Source: Hyphomicrobiales bacterium (GTDB lineage: Bacteria; Pseudomonadota; Alphaproteobacteria; Rhizobiales; Rhizobiaceae). Taken from it: a stretch of DNA of 64,000 nucleotides. Positions within the stretch are counted from its first letter, which is position 1. Each line of letters opens with the position of its first letter. The position numbers and the translations under genes were made by a program. The stretch lies in assembly GCA_900472925.1 (NCBI GenBank), contig UCJU01000005.1, positions 62,001 through 126,000 on the forward strand, in the 5' to 3' direction. The notes below the pieces were generated by a model, which made no database searches, was not told where the DNA came from, and worked only from the letters and a program-made list of their open reading frames with translations. Below are positions 17,718 to 26,772 of this stretch, in pieces.

Positions 17718-18740
17718 ATGCAAGACCCTAAAAGCTTCCGGACGAGCTCTCATATAACCGCGCGACATCGCACAGCCTGGATCGAATCGGGTCCGGTCGA
17801 TGGCCCATTGATCTTTTTCCTCCACGGCTGGCCGGAACTCGGAGTAATCTGGCATCGGCAGCTCGAACATTTTGCGCGCCTTGGCTGGCGCACGGTCGCG
17901 CCCGACATGCGTGGCTATGGCCGCTCGTCCGTGCCGACAGATATCTGCAGCTACACGATACGAGAGATCGTCATCGACATGGTCGAGCTTCATGATAATC
18001 TCGGTGGAGCGCCAGCCATATGGGTAGGACACGATTGGGGCGCGCCGATTGCATGGAGCATGGCGAGCCATCACGAGTACCGCTGCCGCGGCGTCGTCGG
18101 TCTCTCTGTCCCATACATGGCACGAGGTCATGCATTTGCCAATCTTGTCAGTCTCGTCGACCGTGACATTTATCCGCGGGCTCGTTATCCGGTCGGGCAA
18201 TGGGACTACTGGCTGTTCTACCGTGAGCAGTTTGGCAAAGCAGCTGCGCAAATGGACGCAGACGTCGCCCGGACCCTTTCGGCGCTGTATAAACCATCAC
18301 GGAAGGAGGCTTTCGGAAAGCCCGCGATCACTGCCGACGTCCGCTCCAGGGGCGGCTGGTTCTCAGAGCCGCTTCCGCCTCCCGATCCGTCGTCGTCGAT
18401 CCTGACAGATTACGAATTTTCGGCTTTTGTTTCCGCGTTCACTGCCACCGGATTTTCCGGTGCGAATGCCTGGTATATGAATGACACGGCAAATATGATT
18501 TTCGCCGAAGAGGCACCACACTTCGGACGAATTTCGCTGCCCGCGCTGTTCCTTCACGGTGAGTGGGACGCTGTCTGTCAGACCGTAAGCGGCCATTTTG
18601 CTGATCCGATGAGAAGCGACTGCGCTGATCTGACTGAGGAAATCATCAAGGCGGGACACATGCTAATGGTTGAGCAGCCAGAAGCCGTGAGTGGCGCCAT
18701 CGAACGTTGGTTATCAGCGAACCGTCTCTTTCACCAATAA
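17718..18740 (+). CDS. Alpha/beta hydrolase, epoxide-hydrolase-like
   Basis: A 340-residue alpha/beta hydrolase of the soluble epoxide hydrolase / haloalkane dehalogenase branch. It has the oxyanion motif HGWPE (36-40), nucleophile Asp106 in GHDWGAP, a cap-domain region in the middle, and a C-terminal GHMLMVEQPEAV supplying the catalytic His. The Asp nucleophile excludes a serine esterase. It opens epoxides, or cleaves carbon-halogen bonds, through a covalent ester. It is downstream of the DUF1330 gene, both probably under the divergent LysR. Confidence 0.88.
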   Translation: MQDPKSFRTSSHITARHRTAWIESGPVDGPLIFFLHGWPELGVIWHRQLEHFARLGWRTVAPDMRGYGRSSVPTDICSYTIREIVIDMVELHDNLGGAPAIWVGHDWGAPIAWSMASHHEYRCRGVVGLSVPYMARGHAFANLVSLVDRDIYPRARYPVGQWDYWLFYREQFGKAAAQMDADVARTLSALYKPSRKEAFGKPAITADVRSRGGWFSEPLPPPDPSSSILTDYEFSAFVSAFTATGFSGANAWYMNDTANMIFAEEAPHFGRISLPALFLHGEWDAVCQTVSGHFADPMRSDCADLTEEIIKAGHMLMVEQPEAVSGAIERWLSANRLFHQ

Positions 18741-19156
18741 TCTCATACCTGCGTGCCATCCTACAGTCGCATGGCAAGAGATTAGGCATTGTTTCTGGTA
18801 TTCCGGGTGACAATGGACAGGTTACCATATAAATTTTGTTGTCGTCCCGATCTCCGAAGACAATGGAACATCGCCGATGCCCGACTGACATCTTCGTAGA
18901 CTTGAAGGTAACATTACTTGCGAGCGTCAACGGCGGTTTTTGAAAAAGAGTAACGGGATGTACTCACGGCGTAGCGACGTATGTTGCGACCATTGGGGCC
19001 GTGCAAATGGCGTGGAGTTGAACGGAGTCAGACATCTAATTGACTTCAACGTCCCATCGAATGGTGCAAATTTATTCCCCTTTTGCAAAAATCTGTATTT
19101 GCTCCTCGCTGACGAGGTATAGATGAAAATACCTCCAACTGCCCGCCGGGTTTCCT
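18741..19156. other. Intergenic stretch without a supported gene
   Basis: About 415 bases between the hydrolase and a broken LysR gene. No open frame on either strand carries a recognisable motif or a good ribosome site. It may hold the promoter of the LysR remnant. Confidence 0.5.
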
Positions 19157-20036
19157 GTGGATCAAATTCTCGCCATACGTACTTTCGTCAGGGTCGCAGA
19201 AGCTGGCTCTTTCGCCAAGGCGGCCGATATGATGAACTTGCCCCGGTCCTCCGTCAGCAAGCTAGTACAGGATCTCGAGGCGCATCTGGGGACAAAGCTG
19301 GTGGAGCGCACCACGCGGTCTGTCACGATGACCACCGAGGGCGTCTCCTATCATGAGCGAGCGCTGAAGCTCCTTGCCGACCTTGAAGACATGGACGGCA
19401 CCGTTAGCGGCTCACGGAGCGCCCAAGGGAAAGCTGCGCGTGGACATCGGCTCCGTACTGGCAAATCAGATCCTCATTCCTGCGCTCTCAGACTTCCAGC
19501 ACAAATACCCGGACATCGAGCTCATGCTCGGCGTCAGCGATCGCGCTGCCGATCTCATCAGTGAGGGAATCGATTGCGTCATCCGCGGTGGAGCGCTGAT
19601 TGACTCTTCTATGAAGGCGCGCAAGCTGTGCGAACTGGATTACGTCATATGTGCATCGCCTGCCTATCTGGAGGGACTGCGATTACCGGAACAGCCGGAA
19701 GATATACGGGCTCATCGGATCGTCAGCTACTTCTCCGCGTCATCTGGAAAGAGGTTTCCTCTGCAGTCCCACCGCGGCGATGAGCGGAGCGGTTATCTTC
19801 CGATCTCCATCGGCATTTCGGTCAACGAGAGCACCGCACACCTAAACGCGCTGCTATCGGGACTGGGGATCGGCCAGAGCTTCGGCTTCCTCGCAAGACC
19901 TCATTTCGAGAGCGGCGCACTACGTTATCCGAAAATCGTAAGACGAGTTGCCGCGATATCGGCCAGAATGGACAGCGAAAGTGAGATAGAATCACGCGTG
20001 GGACCAAATATGCCGATGGGTGCTTTGATTCTTTGA
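19157..20036 (+). pseudogene. LysR family regulator, frameshifted and shortened at the 3' end
   Basis: The first frame (GTG at 19157) gives a good LysR helix-turn-helix (IRTFVRVAEAGSFAKAADMMNLPRSSVSKL). It loses homology after DLEDMDGTVSGSRS near 19420. The effector domain continues in the next frame from APKGKLRVDIGSVLANQILI to GQSFGFLARPHFESGALRYP near 19935, so one extra base (or two missing) breaks it. The expected last 40-50 residues are replaced by unrelated sequence where the gene runs into the oppositely oriented XdhC gene. Most likely a decayed regulator; a sequencing error could explain the frameshift but not the altered tail. Confidence 0.8.
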
Positions 20037-20854
20037 ATGTCCCCCGGTCCGAAACCTCGCCCCGTCAGATAATCGACCCGCCTTTTATGCGTGCGACTGC
20101 TCCCGAGTGCTCCGATATAAAAAGCCTCGGAATGAAGGGCCTGCTCAAGCACAGGCGCCTCGGCGTCGAGGTCGTGATGGACGAGGACGACTGCTGTAAA
20201 GCGGTCTATAATTTCTTTATTTCTTGCGGCGTCTGCAGAACAGACGAGTTGAACGACATCATAGGAAGAAGCTTCTGCCAGTCGAGCAACCGCTTGAGAC
20301 TCGCCCGTTTGACCGAAAACGACGACCCGGGTCCGCGGGCGATAAGCGGTCGAGAACTCATCTGTAATCCACCCGGACCGTTCAACCTCTTCTGTTAGTC
20401 GAAGTGCTTGAGCACGCGGCGAGTAGCACAGGGAAACGGGAGTCCTGCCTTCAAGACGGTTCAGGAGAGTGTGCAGAGTGCGCCGGTCCCGTAAAAGATG
20501 GATAGCGACCGTGATTCCGCCTCCACACGGCAAAACAATATCCAGGAACGGCGAACCATCCCCGAATTTGACCACACGATCACGCCCCTCGGCTATAGCG
20601 AGTAAGGCTTCAGCTGCGATCGCCGATTCTACGCACCCGCCAGATACGTAACCATAGAAGCGTCCGTCAGCCGTCACCACAAGGTTAGAGCCGAGACTTC
20701 TCGCTGCGCCGCCGCGAATTTCGACAAGCGTAGCGAGCGCCACAGGTCCCACAGTCGATGACTCGATGGCGAAAAGTAGGAGTTTCTGAGGATCGTCGGT
20801 TGTCGACGCCCGCATGGGAGCTTGCTGCAAGGCAGAATCAGGCATTTCCAACAT
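19925..20854 (-). CDS. XdhC/CoxI family protein, molybdenum-cofactor chaperone
   Basis: A 309-residue XdhC protein. The N-terminal XdhC/CoxI domain carries the hallmark FYGYVSGGCVESAIAAEALLA (about residues 66-86), and the C-terminal Rossmann domain has RTRVVVFGQTGESQAVARLAE and AFYIGALGSSRTHKRR. XdhC proteins bind molybdenum cofactor, protect it and insert the sulfurated form into xanthine dehydrogenase or aldehyde-oxidoreductase large subunits. A GGAGGAG ribosome site precedes the ATG. It is the only such factor in the window, 3 kb before the first of three Moco enzymes. Confidence 0.9.
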   Translation of the reverse strand: MLEMPDSALQQAPMRASTTDDPQKLLLFAIESSTVGPVALATLVEIRGGAARSLGSNLVVTADGRFYGYVSGGCVESAIAAEALLAIAEGRDRVVKFGDGSPFLDIVLPCGGGITVAIHLLRDRRTLHTLLNRLEGRTPVSLCYSPRAQALRLTEEVERSGWITDEFSTAYRPRTRVVVFGQTGESQAVARLAEASSYDVVQLVCSADAARNKEIIDRFTAVVLVHHDLDAEAPVLEQALHSEAFYIGALGSSRTHKRRVDYLTGRGFGPGDIQRIKAPIGIFGPTRDSISLSLSILADIAATRLTIFG

Positions 20855-20990
20855 TCCAAATCTCCTCCGGAAAAATGGCCGTTACCACAAATGACATCAG
20901 GCGGGTCGTGGCAAGGGATAAACAAACAAACGCGGCATCATGGAATCAAGCTCTAAAATGTCCGCCTTCGAACTGGCTTCCAGTTGCCTG

Positions 20991-21848
20991 TCAATTGTTA
21001 CGGACGGTCGCATCAACAGAGCTATAGCCATTGAGACCTCTGAGCAACGCCTCCAAATCTAGCTCCCCATCACGTGTTTGCGCCCCGGCTGCGAGGCCAC
21101 CCCGAATGAGCGTTGCAGCCGCAGGCTTTGCGAACAGACCTGCCCAGGCCTCGTGCTCCCGAAGGAAGCCAGCACCAAGATCAGGCACAGGCATTGCCAA
21201 CTTCGCAGCAGCAATCACACCTTTGGGCAAGGCCGCGATATTGTTCGCCAACCGACTGATAAAGCTGTCTAGCTGCTCCAAAGGTATGGCTCGGTTTATC
21301 CAGCCATACCTTTCTGCGGTTTCGGCATCAATCAGATCTGCTCCAAGAATAATTTCAAGCGCGCGAGCCCTTGTCATGCAGCTTGCCAGATACTGTGTGC
21401 CGCCGCCTCCTGGAATGATACCCATGAGCGCCTCGCATTGCGCGAGACCCGCCTTGCCTTCCGCCGCAAATACCATATCGGCGGCAGTAACGAATTCCGC
21501 GCCGCCGCCCCGCGCTATTCCTGCGAGCTTTACGATGGTGACCTGAGGCTGTTCCCGGATCAACTCACCAAGCGCCTGGAATGGATTCAGTCCTTCGGGT
21601 GCTTCGCGAGCAATATCGTCGAATGCATGCGGCTCATCGATGAGTGTCATATCGACATGCGCAATGAAAAAATCAGGATTGGCGCTCTCGAACACCAGCA
21701 CGCGAATGTCGGAGCGATCGCGCATCGTCAAAAGCACATGGCGCAGTTCTTTCATCAACGCGACATCGAGAACGTTCACCGGTGGATTGTGAATCGTGAT
21801 CGTTGCCACACCTTTTTCAGAGAACAAATTGAGACGTTCTAACTTCAT
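20991..21848 (-). CDS. Enoyl-CoA hydratase/isomerase family protein
   Basis: A 285-residue crotonase-fold protein. Early PPVNVLDVALMKELRHVL and the oxyanion-hole segment IVKLAGIARGGGAEFVTAADMVFAAEGKAGLAQCEALMGIIPGGGGTQYLA (split here only for reading; residues about 105-155) identify the family. The position usually holding the first catalytic Glu is in the AQCEALMG stretch. The CoA-thioester substrate cannot be named. It is divergent from the HxlR regulator at 21977, its probable controller. Its stop lies 136 bases before the start of XdhC on the same strand. Confidence 0.85.
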   Translation of the reverse strand: MKLERLNLFSEKGVATITIHNPPVNVLDVALMKELRHVLLTMRDRSDIRVLVFESANPDFFIAHVDMTLIDEPHAFDDIAREAPEGLNPFQALGELIREQPQVTIVKLAGIARGGGAEFVTAADMVFAAEGKAGLAQCEALMGIIPGGGGTQYLASCMTRARALEIILGADLIDAETAERYGWINRAIPLEQLDSFISRLANNIAALPKGVIAAAKLAMPVPDLGAGFLREHEAWAGLFAKPAAATLIRGGLAAGAQTRDGELDLEALLRGLNGYSSVDATVRNN

Positions 21849-21976
21849 TTTTCCATCCCTGGCTGTACTGAAAATGAGCCCGCGCAGCGGACTTGCCTGC
21901 TCGATACAAGATGGTATTCGTTATATTAGTCGTCAATTACGCACTTGAAACATACCTAGGATGATGGAGAATACCG

Positions 21977-22342
21977 ATTAGCAACGTAGAGATTGTTTAT
22001 CGAGCGGACTGTCCAAGCCGCGTGATTCTTGATCAAATTGCTGATAAATGGTCGATGATGGTGCTGGAGGTTTCAAACGAGCCGAAACGCTTCAACGCCA
22101 TCAAGCGGCAGTTGGACGGCGTCACACAAAGGGTTTTGACACAGACGTTACGCAAGCTGGAACGCGATGGCATGATCACGCGTCGGGTTTTGCCCGGACG
22201 CGTGCTTGGTGTAGAATATGCCTTGAGTCCGCTTGGTCAGTCACTGAAAGAGCCCTTTTCGACGCTCTTTCAGTGGACTTTGGCCAACATCGACACCATA
22301 GAAGACTGCCAGCGGAAGTTTGACACGCAGCATTCTCACTGA
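21977..22342 (+). CDS. HxlR family transcriptional regulator, apparently with an ATT start
   Basis: An HxlR winged-helix protein. The conserved part begins YRADCPSRVILDQIADKWSMM and includes the family's N-terminal cysteine, used as a redox sensor in YodB and QorR-type members. No ATG, GTG or TTG precedes this conserved block after the in-frame stop at 21962-21964. The first standard start is GTG at 22022, which would remove the cysteine. An ATT at 21977 has a GGAGA site 6 bases upstream, so I place the start there (121 residues). The recognition region TQRVLTQTLRKLERDGMITRRV is intact. It is divergent from the enoyl-CoA hydratase gene. Confidence 0.8.
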   Translation: MSNVEIVYRADCPSRVILDQIADKWSMMVLEVSNEPKRFNAIKRQLDGVTQRVLTQTLRKLERDGMITRRVLPGRVLGVEYALSPLGQSLKEPFSTLFQWTLANIDTIEDCQRKFDTQHSH

Positions 22343-22497
22343 CCAAAAGTCGCAGGCGGCCAGACATTTACGGTTCGCGTTCTAGCAAATCAGCTAGGAA
22401 AAAAATCTACAGCGTCTGAAACTTAAATGAGCATGTGCGTCTGACCGTTACCGCTTATTTTCTTTCCGAACCATGACCCTGCAAACGGAGGACGCCC

Positions 22498-23412
22498 TTG
22501 ATATTCGACGGCAGAATAATCGCGGGCATTACTGTGTTCGTCGCTGTTGCCAAAACAGGCAGCTATGCGAAGGCAGGCGAACAGCTTGGCTTGTCGAGGT
22601 CGGGGATTGGAAAAGCGATCGGCCGGCTCGAAGACCGAACCGGCATGCGGCTGTTCGACCGCAACTCACGCGCGATCAAACTGACCGATCAGGGACGAAC
22701 TTTTCTGGATGAGACAACTCCGTTGCTCGAGGCACTGGGACGGACTGCAAGACCCGCTTCGGCAACGAATGTCAGGGGGCGATTGCGCGTATCGACAGAC
22801 GGTGCGTTGGGTCCCTATCTCCTGATCCCGATCCTGCCTGATTTTCTCGCGGACAACCCTCAGGTAAAGGTCGATTTGTTTGTACGAGACCGGATCGACA
22901 ATCTACTTTCAGAAGGTGTCGATGCCGCAATCCGGTTCGGAGAGCCCAAATCCAACGATCTCGACAAGCAGCTCCTGCTGACAAGCCGCGTGGTCACCTG
23001 CGCAAGTTCGGCCTATATTGAGCGGTTCGGCAGACCGTCTGCTCCTGGCGACATTCTGGGCAATCATCGCTGTATTCGTATGATCGACGCGACAACCGGC
23101 AAGCCTTACGCATGGGATTTTGTCAATGCGACAGGGGAACGGCAGTCGATTTCCCCAGATTGTGGCCTAACCCTGAATGATGCGCCGTCGCTTGTCGCGG
23201 CGGCTCTGAAGGGTTACGGCATCGTTCGCCTGCTCGACTTCGTTGCGAAAGAACTCATTCTCAAAGGGGAATTGGTAGAGGTGATGCCGGAGTGGAACCA
23301 TTTTTACTGGCCCGCTTTCATTTACACGTCTGTCGATGAATACAAATCTCCAGCAGTCGAGGCTTTTAAGCAGTTTGCGCTGTCGCGCTTAAAGCGGCCA
23401 GCCGCTAAGTGA
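22498..23412 (+). CDS. LysR family transcriptional regulator
   Basis: A 304-residue LysR protein starting at TTG 22498, with a GGAGGA ribosome site 7 bases before. The helix-turn-helix VFVAVAKTGSYAKAGEQLG with LSRSGIGKAIGRLEDRTG is followed by the substrate-binding domain (GRLRVSTDGALGPYLLIPILP; GVDAAIRFGEP). It is on the same strand as, and 290 bases upstream of, the first aldehyde-oxidoreductase module, so it is a candidate regulator of that module. Confidence 0.93.
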   Translation: MIFDGRIIAGITVFVAVAKTGSYAKAGEQLGLSRSGIGKAIGRLEDRTGMRLFDRNSRAIKLTDQGRTFLDETTPLLEALGRTARPASATNVRGRLRVSTDGALGPYLLIPILPDFLADNPQVKVDLFVRDRIDNLLSEGVDAAIRFGEPKSNDLDKQLLLTSRVVTCASSAYIERFGRPSAPGDILGNHRCIRMIDATTGKPYAWDFVNATGERQSISPDCGLTLNDAPSLVAAALKGYGIVRLLDFVAKELILKGELVEVMPEWNHFYWPAFIYTSVDEYKSPAVEAFKQFALSRLKRPAAK

Positions 23413-23697
23413 GCCGGACCAGCACCAAGAACGTCTCATTCCGCTGCCACAGGGCACGACCGCCCCCTGTTGGCCAAGACTGTCCATGCCACTTGCTAGG
23501 GCGAGGCGGCGCGAAAACGCGACGCACCAAGCGTCCCATGTTTGGTGCTTCGATACTGGCCGTCCGCAATCTTTCTCGCCTTTCTGTCCGCGTTGCAGCG
23601 ACAAATTGGCGCGAAACATTCCAAGCCGTTGAGCTATTTCTATCCCCGCACGGCAAGACCTTCGATCCGCATGCCGACGGAGCGAACTACGGAGTTA

Positions 23698-23778
23698 TTG
23701 GATGGGATCAATCTTTTCGCACGCATCGTTACCCGAGAGTTCAGCAGCGCCGCACTTCTCGTCATTGGTACGCACTGA
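23698..23778 (+). pseudogene. N-terminal remnant of a LysR gene, overlapping the start of the Moco subunit gene
   Basis: From TTG 23698 the frame reads (M)DGINLFARIVTREFSSAAL, an unmistakable LysR N-terminus, and then stops at 23776-23778. A GGAG site precedes it. The same bases in another frame encode the first 22 or so residues of the module 1 large subunit (ATG 23702). The rest of the LysR is gone, so this looks like the scar of a deletion that fused a LysR start region to the enzyme gene. Confidence 0.6.
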
Positions 23779-25915
23779 TGCGCCTTTCAAAGTGGTCGGT
23801 GCGGCAAAATATACCGCCGACCACAAGGTGGACAATCTCACCCATGCCGCCCTCGTATGTAGCCCGATCGCCCGCGGACGCGTCGTCTCAATTGATCTCG
23901 ACACTGCAATGCAATGCCAAGGTGTCCTGGGTGTTGTCTCACATCTGAACGCAGCGGAACTGCGCGGTGATGCTGCACCCACTTGGCCAACGACGCCTGA
24001 AGAAATACTGCGCCGACCAGATCATGGCGCAAGCCTCACGCTGGCGGATTCGACCATTCGCTATGCAGGCCAGCCAGTCGCAGCCGTCATCGCAGATTCG
24101 CTTGAAAACGCAGTCTATGCCGCACACGCGCTCAAGATCGAATATTTTGAAGATCATCTCCAGGTGGGGTTGGAGGCGCATGCGCACCAAGCACGCGAAC
24201 CGCAGACCGGACAAATTCCAGGCGGTGAACCGGCGACGTCCCAGCGGGGCAACGTGGATGATGCGCTCAAAGCCGCATCTGTCATCGTAAGCGAGACTTA
24301 TAGATCACCTGCCGCCCATCATAATCCAATAGAAGCGCCCGCAACGCTTGCCATGTGGGAAGATAGAAAACTGATCGTCTATGACGCCAATCAGGGTCCT
24401 CACATCGTCGCCGCTGCCCTCGCAAGCGCATTCGGCCTGGAAAAAGAAAAAGTGCGGGTTGTTTCAAAATTTGTAGGCGGCGCCTTCGGCTGCAAGCTTC
24501 AGCTTTGGCCTCACGGATATATCGCGGCGCTGGCATCGCGCCTCGTAGAGCGACCCGTAAAATTGGTTCTGACCCGACCGCAGATGTTCACGGGTGTTGG
24601 GCACCGTCCGGAACTGGTTCAGCACGTCACATTAGGGGCCGATGAGAAAGGCCAGCTTCTGGCCATAAAACACGAGGCTTTCGTTCAAAGCGGAATGATC
24701 GATGAATATGTCGAAGGCTGTGTCGGCAGGACGCGTAGCCGCTACGCCTGTACCAATGTTTCCGTCACGACGAAATTGGTACACCTTAATTTCCCCGCTG
24801 GCACCTCCATGCGCGCACCGGGAAAAAGTACCGGGTCGTTCGCACTCGAAACCGCTATGGACGAGCTTGCTGTCAGACTGCAGATCGACCCTGTCGATCT
24901 TCGCCTGCGAAACTTCGCGTCCGAAGACCCGGATTCGGGTAAACCCTGGTCAAGCACGGCATTGAAGCAGTGCTACGAGGTCGGAGCATCGCGGTTTGGT
25001 TGGCGAGCAGGCGCAGAACGTCGCGGTAGACGTGAGGGGCGGCTTCTCATTGGCCATGGAATGGCATGCGGAAGTTACCCACGATACGCGTCTGCCGCAA
25101 CCGCGCGGGTTGTGCTTTATCCCTCCGGGCATGCCGTCATTGCCACCGGACTTTCGGAGATTGGCACGGGAAATACGACGGTGATGCCGCGGATTGTCTC
25201 GGAGGCACTAGGGATACCAGCCGAAAACGTGGAACTACAGTTTGGGGATACCGACCTGCCCTTCGCCCCGCAAGCCGGGGGGTCACGTATCGTCGCAAGC
25301 GTTGGACGAGCAATTTTGCTGGCGTGTGAAGACCTGAAGGCAAAGCTACGGTCTCTCACATCATCCTCGCCGGATGTCGGTAACGACCAACTTCTGGGGG
25401 CTCTGTCGAAAACCGACACCGGATCCATTGAAGGATTTGGAAGTTTTTCCCCTGATGGCGCTCTGCCGGTGAGCGTCGAAAGCAATGCGGCACATTTTTG
25501 CGAGGTGGTTGTCGATCCGGATTTCGGCTCTATTCGGGTCCGACGTTTTGTCAGCGCAATTGATGTCGGTCAGGTCCTCAGCCCGGTGACGGCGAAATCC
25601 CAGATCATAGGGGCGGCCACGATGGGGATCGGTCAGGCACTTTGGGAAGCAACGCATATCGACGACCGGTTCGGCCGATACATCAACACTGACCTTGGCG
25701 AATATCTTGTTCCTGTAAACGCCGACATTCCCGACATCGATGTCGCATTTGTTGGGCTCCCCGATCCCGGCACCGGCGTTCTGGGCGCAAAAAGCGCCGG
25801 TGAGATCGGGATCGTCGGCGTTGCCGCTGCCATTGCAAATGCCGTTTACGACGCAACGGGCTGCCGGGCGCGCGCCCTTCCTATTCAGTTCGATAAGCTC
25901 AACTACGAGGGATGA
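23702..25915 (+). CDS. Molybdenum-binding subunit of aldehyde oxidoreductase, module 1 (PaoC/XdhB-like)
   Basis: A 737-residue xanthine-oxidase-family large subunit. It carries the two Ald_Xan_dh_C regions: FKVVGAAKYTAD near the start, the Moco-loop segment KFVGGAFGCKLQLWPHG (about 257-273), RAPGKSTGSFALETAMDEL, and the catalytic Glu701 in AGEIGIVGVAAAIANAVYDATG. Substrates are aldehydes or N-heterocycles hydroxylated with water-derived oxygen. Homology with the two paralogues in this window starts only at LVRTDAPFK (residue 22-23 on); the residues before come from a LysR remnant read in another frame. First gene of its operon, unlike the small-first order of modules 2 and 3. Confidence 0.92.
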   Translation: MGSIFSHASLPESSAAPHFSSLVRTDAPFKVVGAAKYTADHKVDNLTHAALVCSPIARGRVVSIDLDTAMQCQGVLGVVSHLNAAELRGDAAPTWPTTPEEILRRPDHGASLTLADSTIRYAGQPVAAVIADSLENAVYAAHALKIEYFEDHLQVGLEAHAHQAREPQTGQIPGGEPATSQRGNVDDALKAASVIVSETYRSPAAHHNPIEAPATLAMWEDRKLIVYDANQGPHIVAAALASAFGLEKEKVRVVSKFVGGAFGCKLQLWPHGYIAALASRLVERPVKLVLTRPQMFTGVGHRPELVQHVTLGADEKGQLLAIKHEAFVQSGMIDEYVEGCVGRTRSRYACTNVSVTTKLVHLNFPAGTSMRAPGKSTGSFALETAMDELAVRLQIDPVDLRLRNFASEDPDSGKPWSSTALKQCYEVGASRFGWRAGAERRGRREGRLLIGHGMACGSYPRYASAATARVVLYPSGHAVIATGLSEIGTGNTTVMPRIVSEALGIPAENVELQFGDTDLPFAPQAGGSRIVASVGRAILLACEDLKAKLRSLTSSSPDVGNDQLLGALSKTDTGSIEGFGSFSPDGALPVSVESNAAHFCEVVVDPDFGSIRVRRFVSAIDVGQVLSPVTAKSQIIGAATMGIGQALWEATHIDDRFGRYINTDLGEYLVPVNADIPDIDVAFVGLPDPGTGVLGAKSAGEIGIVGVAAAIANAVYDATGCRARALPIQFDKLNYEG

Positions 25916-25918
25916 TCA

Positions 25919-26227
25919 ATGAAGCATTATATTCTCTTTATGGAATTCGGTGAGAGCTATGAAGCACGCAGACCCGAGTTTCGGAACGCTCATCTTGAAA
26001 AGGCCTGGGCCGCTGTCGACAGGGGCGAACTCATTCTTGCGGGTGCTCTCACGGATCCGCTCGATACCGGCGTCATCCTTTTCAAGGCAGACAGCATCGA
26101 CGTCGTTGAGAAATTCGCCAAGAAAGACCCCTACATCAACAATGGACTTGTACGCAGCTGGCGCATACGGGAATGGGCGACAGTTGTCGGACCCGAAGCA
26201 TCGTCCATCATTCGGCCTGATGAGTGA
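25919..26227 (+). CDS. YciI family protein within the module 1 operon
   Basis: A 102-residue YciI-like protein with the family's MKHYILFMEFGESYEARRPEFRNAHLE opening (split for reading) and a C-terminal DPYINNGLVRSWRIREWATVVG. The Asp in GALTDP and the His in the first helix (AHLEKAW) are the positions thought to be active in the family. It begins 3 bases after the large-subunit stop, and the small-subunit gene follows 8 bases after it, so it is truly inside the oxidoreductase operon. Some YciI proteins act in aromatic or chlorinated-compound breakdown (TftG type); a role on the product of the oxidoreductase is possible. Confidence 0.85.
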   Translation: MKHYILFMEFGESYEARRPEFRNAHLEKAWAAVDRGELILAGALTDPLDTGVILFKADSIDVVEKFAKKDPYINNGLVRSWRIREWATVVGPEASSIIRPDE

Positions 26228-26235
26228 GGTTCCGC

Positions 26236-26772
26236 ATGAACCAGGGTTCAAAGTCTGCATCGGATAAGATGGATGTAAGCCTTACCGTGAATGGTGTCGA
26301 CGTTCTACTGCACGTCGATCCTCGAATGACGTTGCTGGACGCGCTACGAGATATTGTTGGTTTGACCGGCACAAAGAAGGGTTGCGATCAGGGGCAGTGC
26401 GGAGCCTGCACCGTACTTGTCGGAGGCCGACGCATAAACAGTTGTCTATCCTTCGTCGTGATGCATGAGGGCGATGACATTACGACGATCGAGGGACTGG
26501 GCTCCTTGAATGACCTGCATCCGATGCAGGCGGCATTCGTGAAGCACGATGGTCTTCAATGCGGCTATTGCACACCCGGTCAAATCTGTTCGGCGGTCGG
26601 GGCACTCAAAGAACTGCAGCGAGGCGTCCCGAGCCATGTCACGCAGGACATCAACCATCCTGACGGCTCTGACGAGGAAATCCGTGAGCGTATGAGCGGC
26701 AACATCTGTCGATGCGCCGCCTACCCCAACATCGTCGCAGCGATCCGGGAAGTTTTGGAGACGGAACCATGA
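26236..26772 (+). CDS. [2Fe-2S] subunit of aldehyde oxidoreductase, module 1 (no Tat signal)
   Basis: A 178-residue iron-sulfur subunit. The plant-type cluster ligands are C50, C55, C58 and C70 ([12 protein letters not shown]...NSC); the second cluster uses C109, C112, C158 and C160 (QCGYCTPGQ and [10 protein letters not shown]). The ATG at 26236 has GAGTGAGG upstream; an in-frame GTG at 26224 overlaps the YciI stop. It has only 12 residues before the first strand and no twin-arginine signal, unlike the small subunits of modules 2 and 3, so this enzyme is expected in the cytoplasm. Confidence 0.94.
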   Translation: MNQGSKSASDKMDVSLTVNGVDVLLHVDPRMTLLDALRDIVGLTGTKKGCDQGQCGACTVLVGGRRINSCLSFVVMHEGDDITTIEGLGSLNDLHPMQAAFVKHDGLQCGYCTPGQICSAVGALKELQRGVPSHVTQDINHPDGSDEEIRERMSGNICRCAAYPNIVAAIREVLETEP

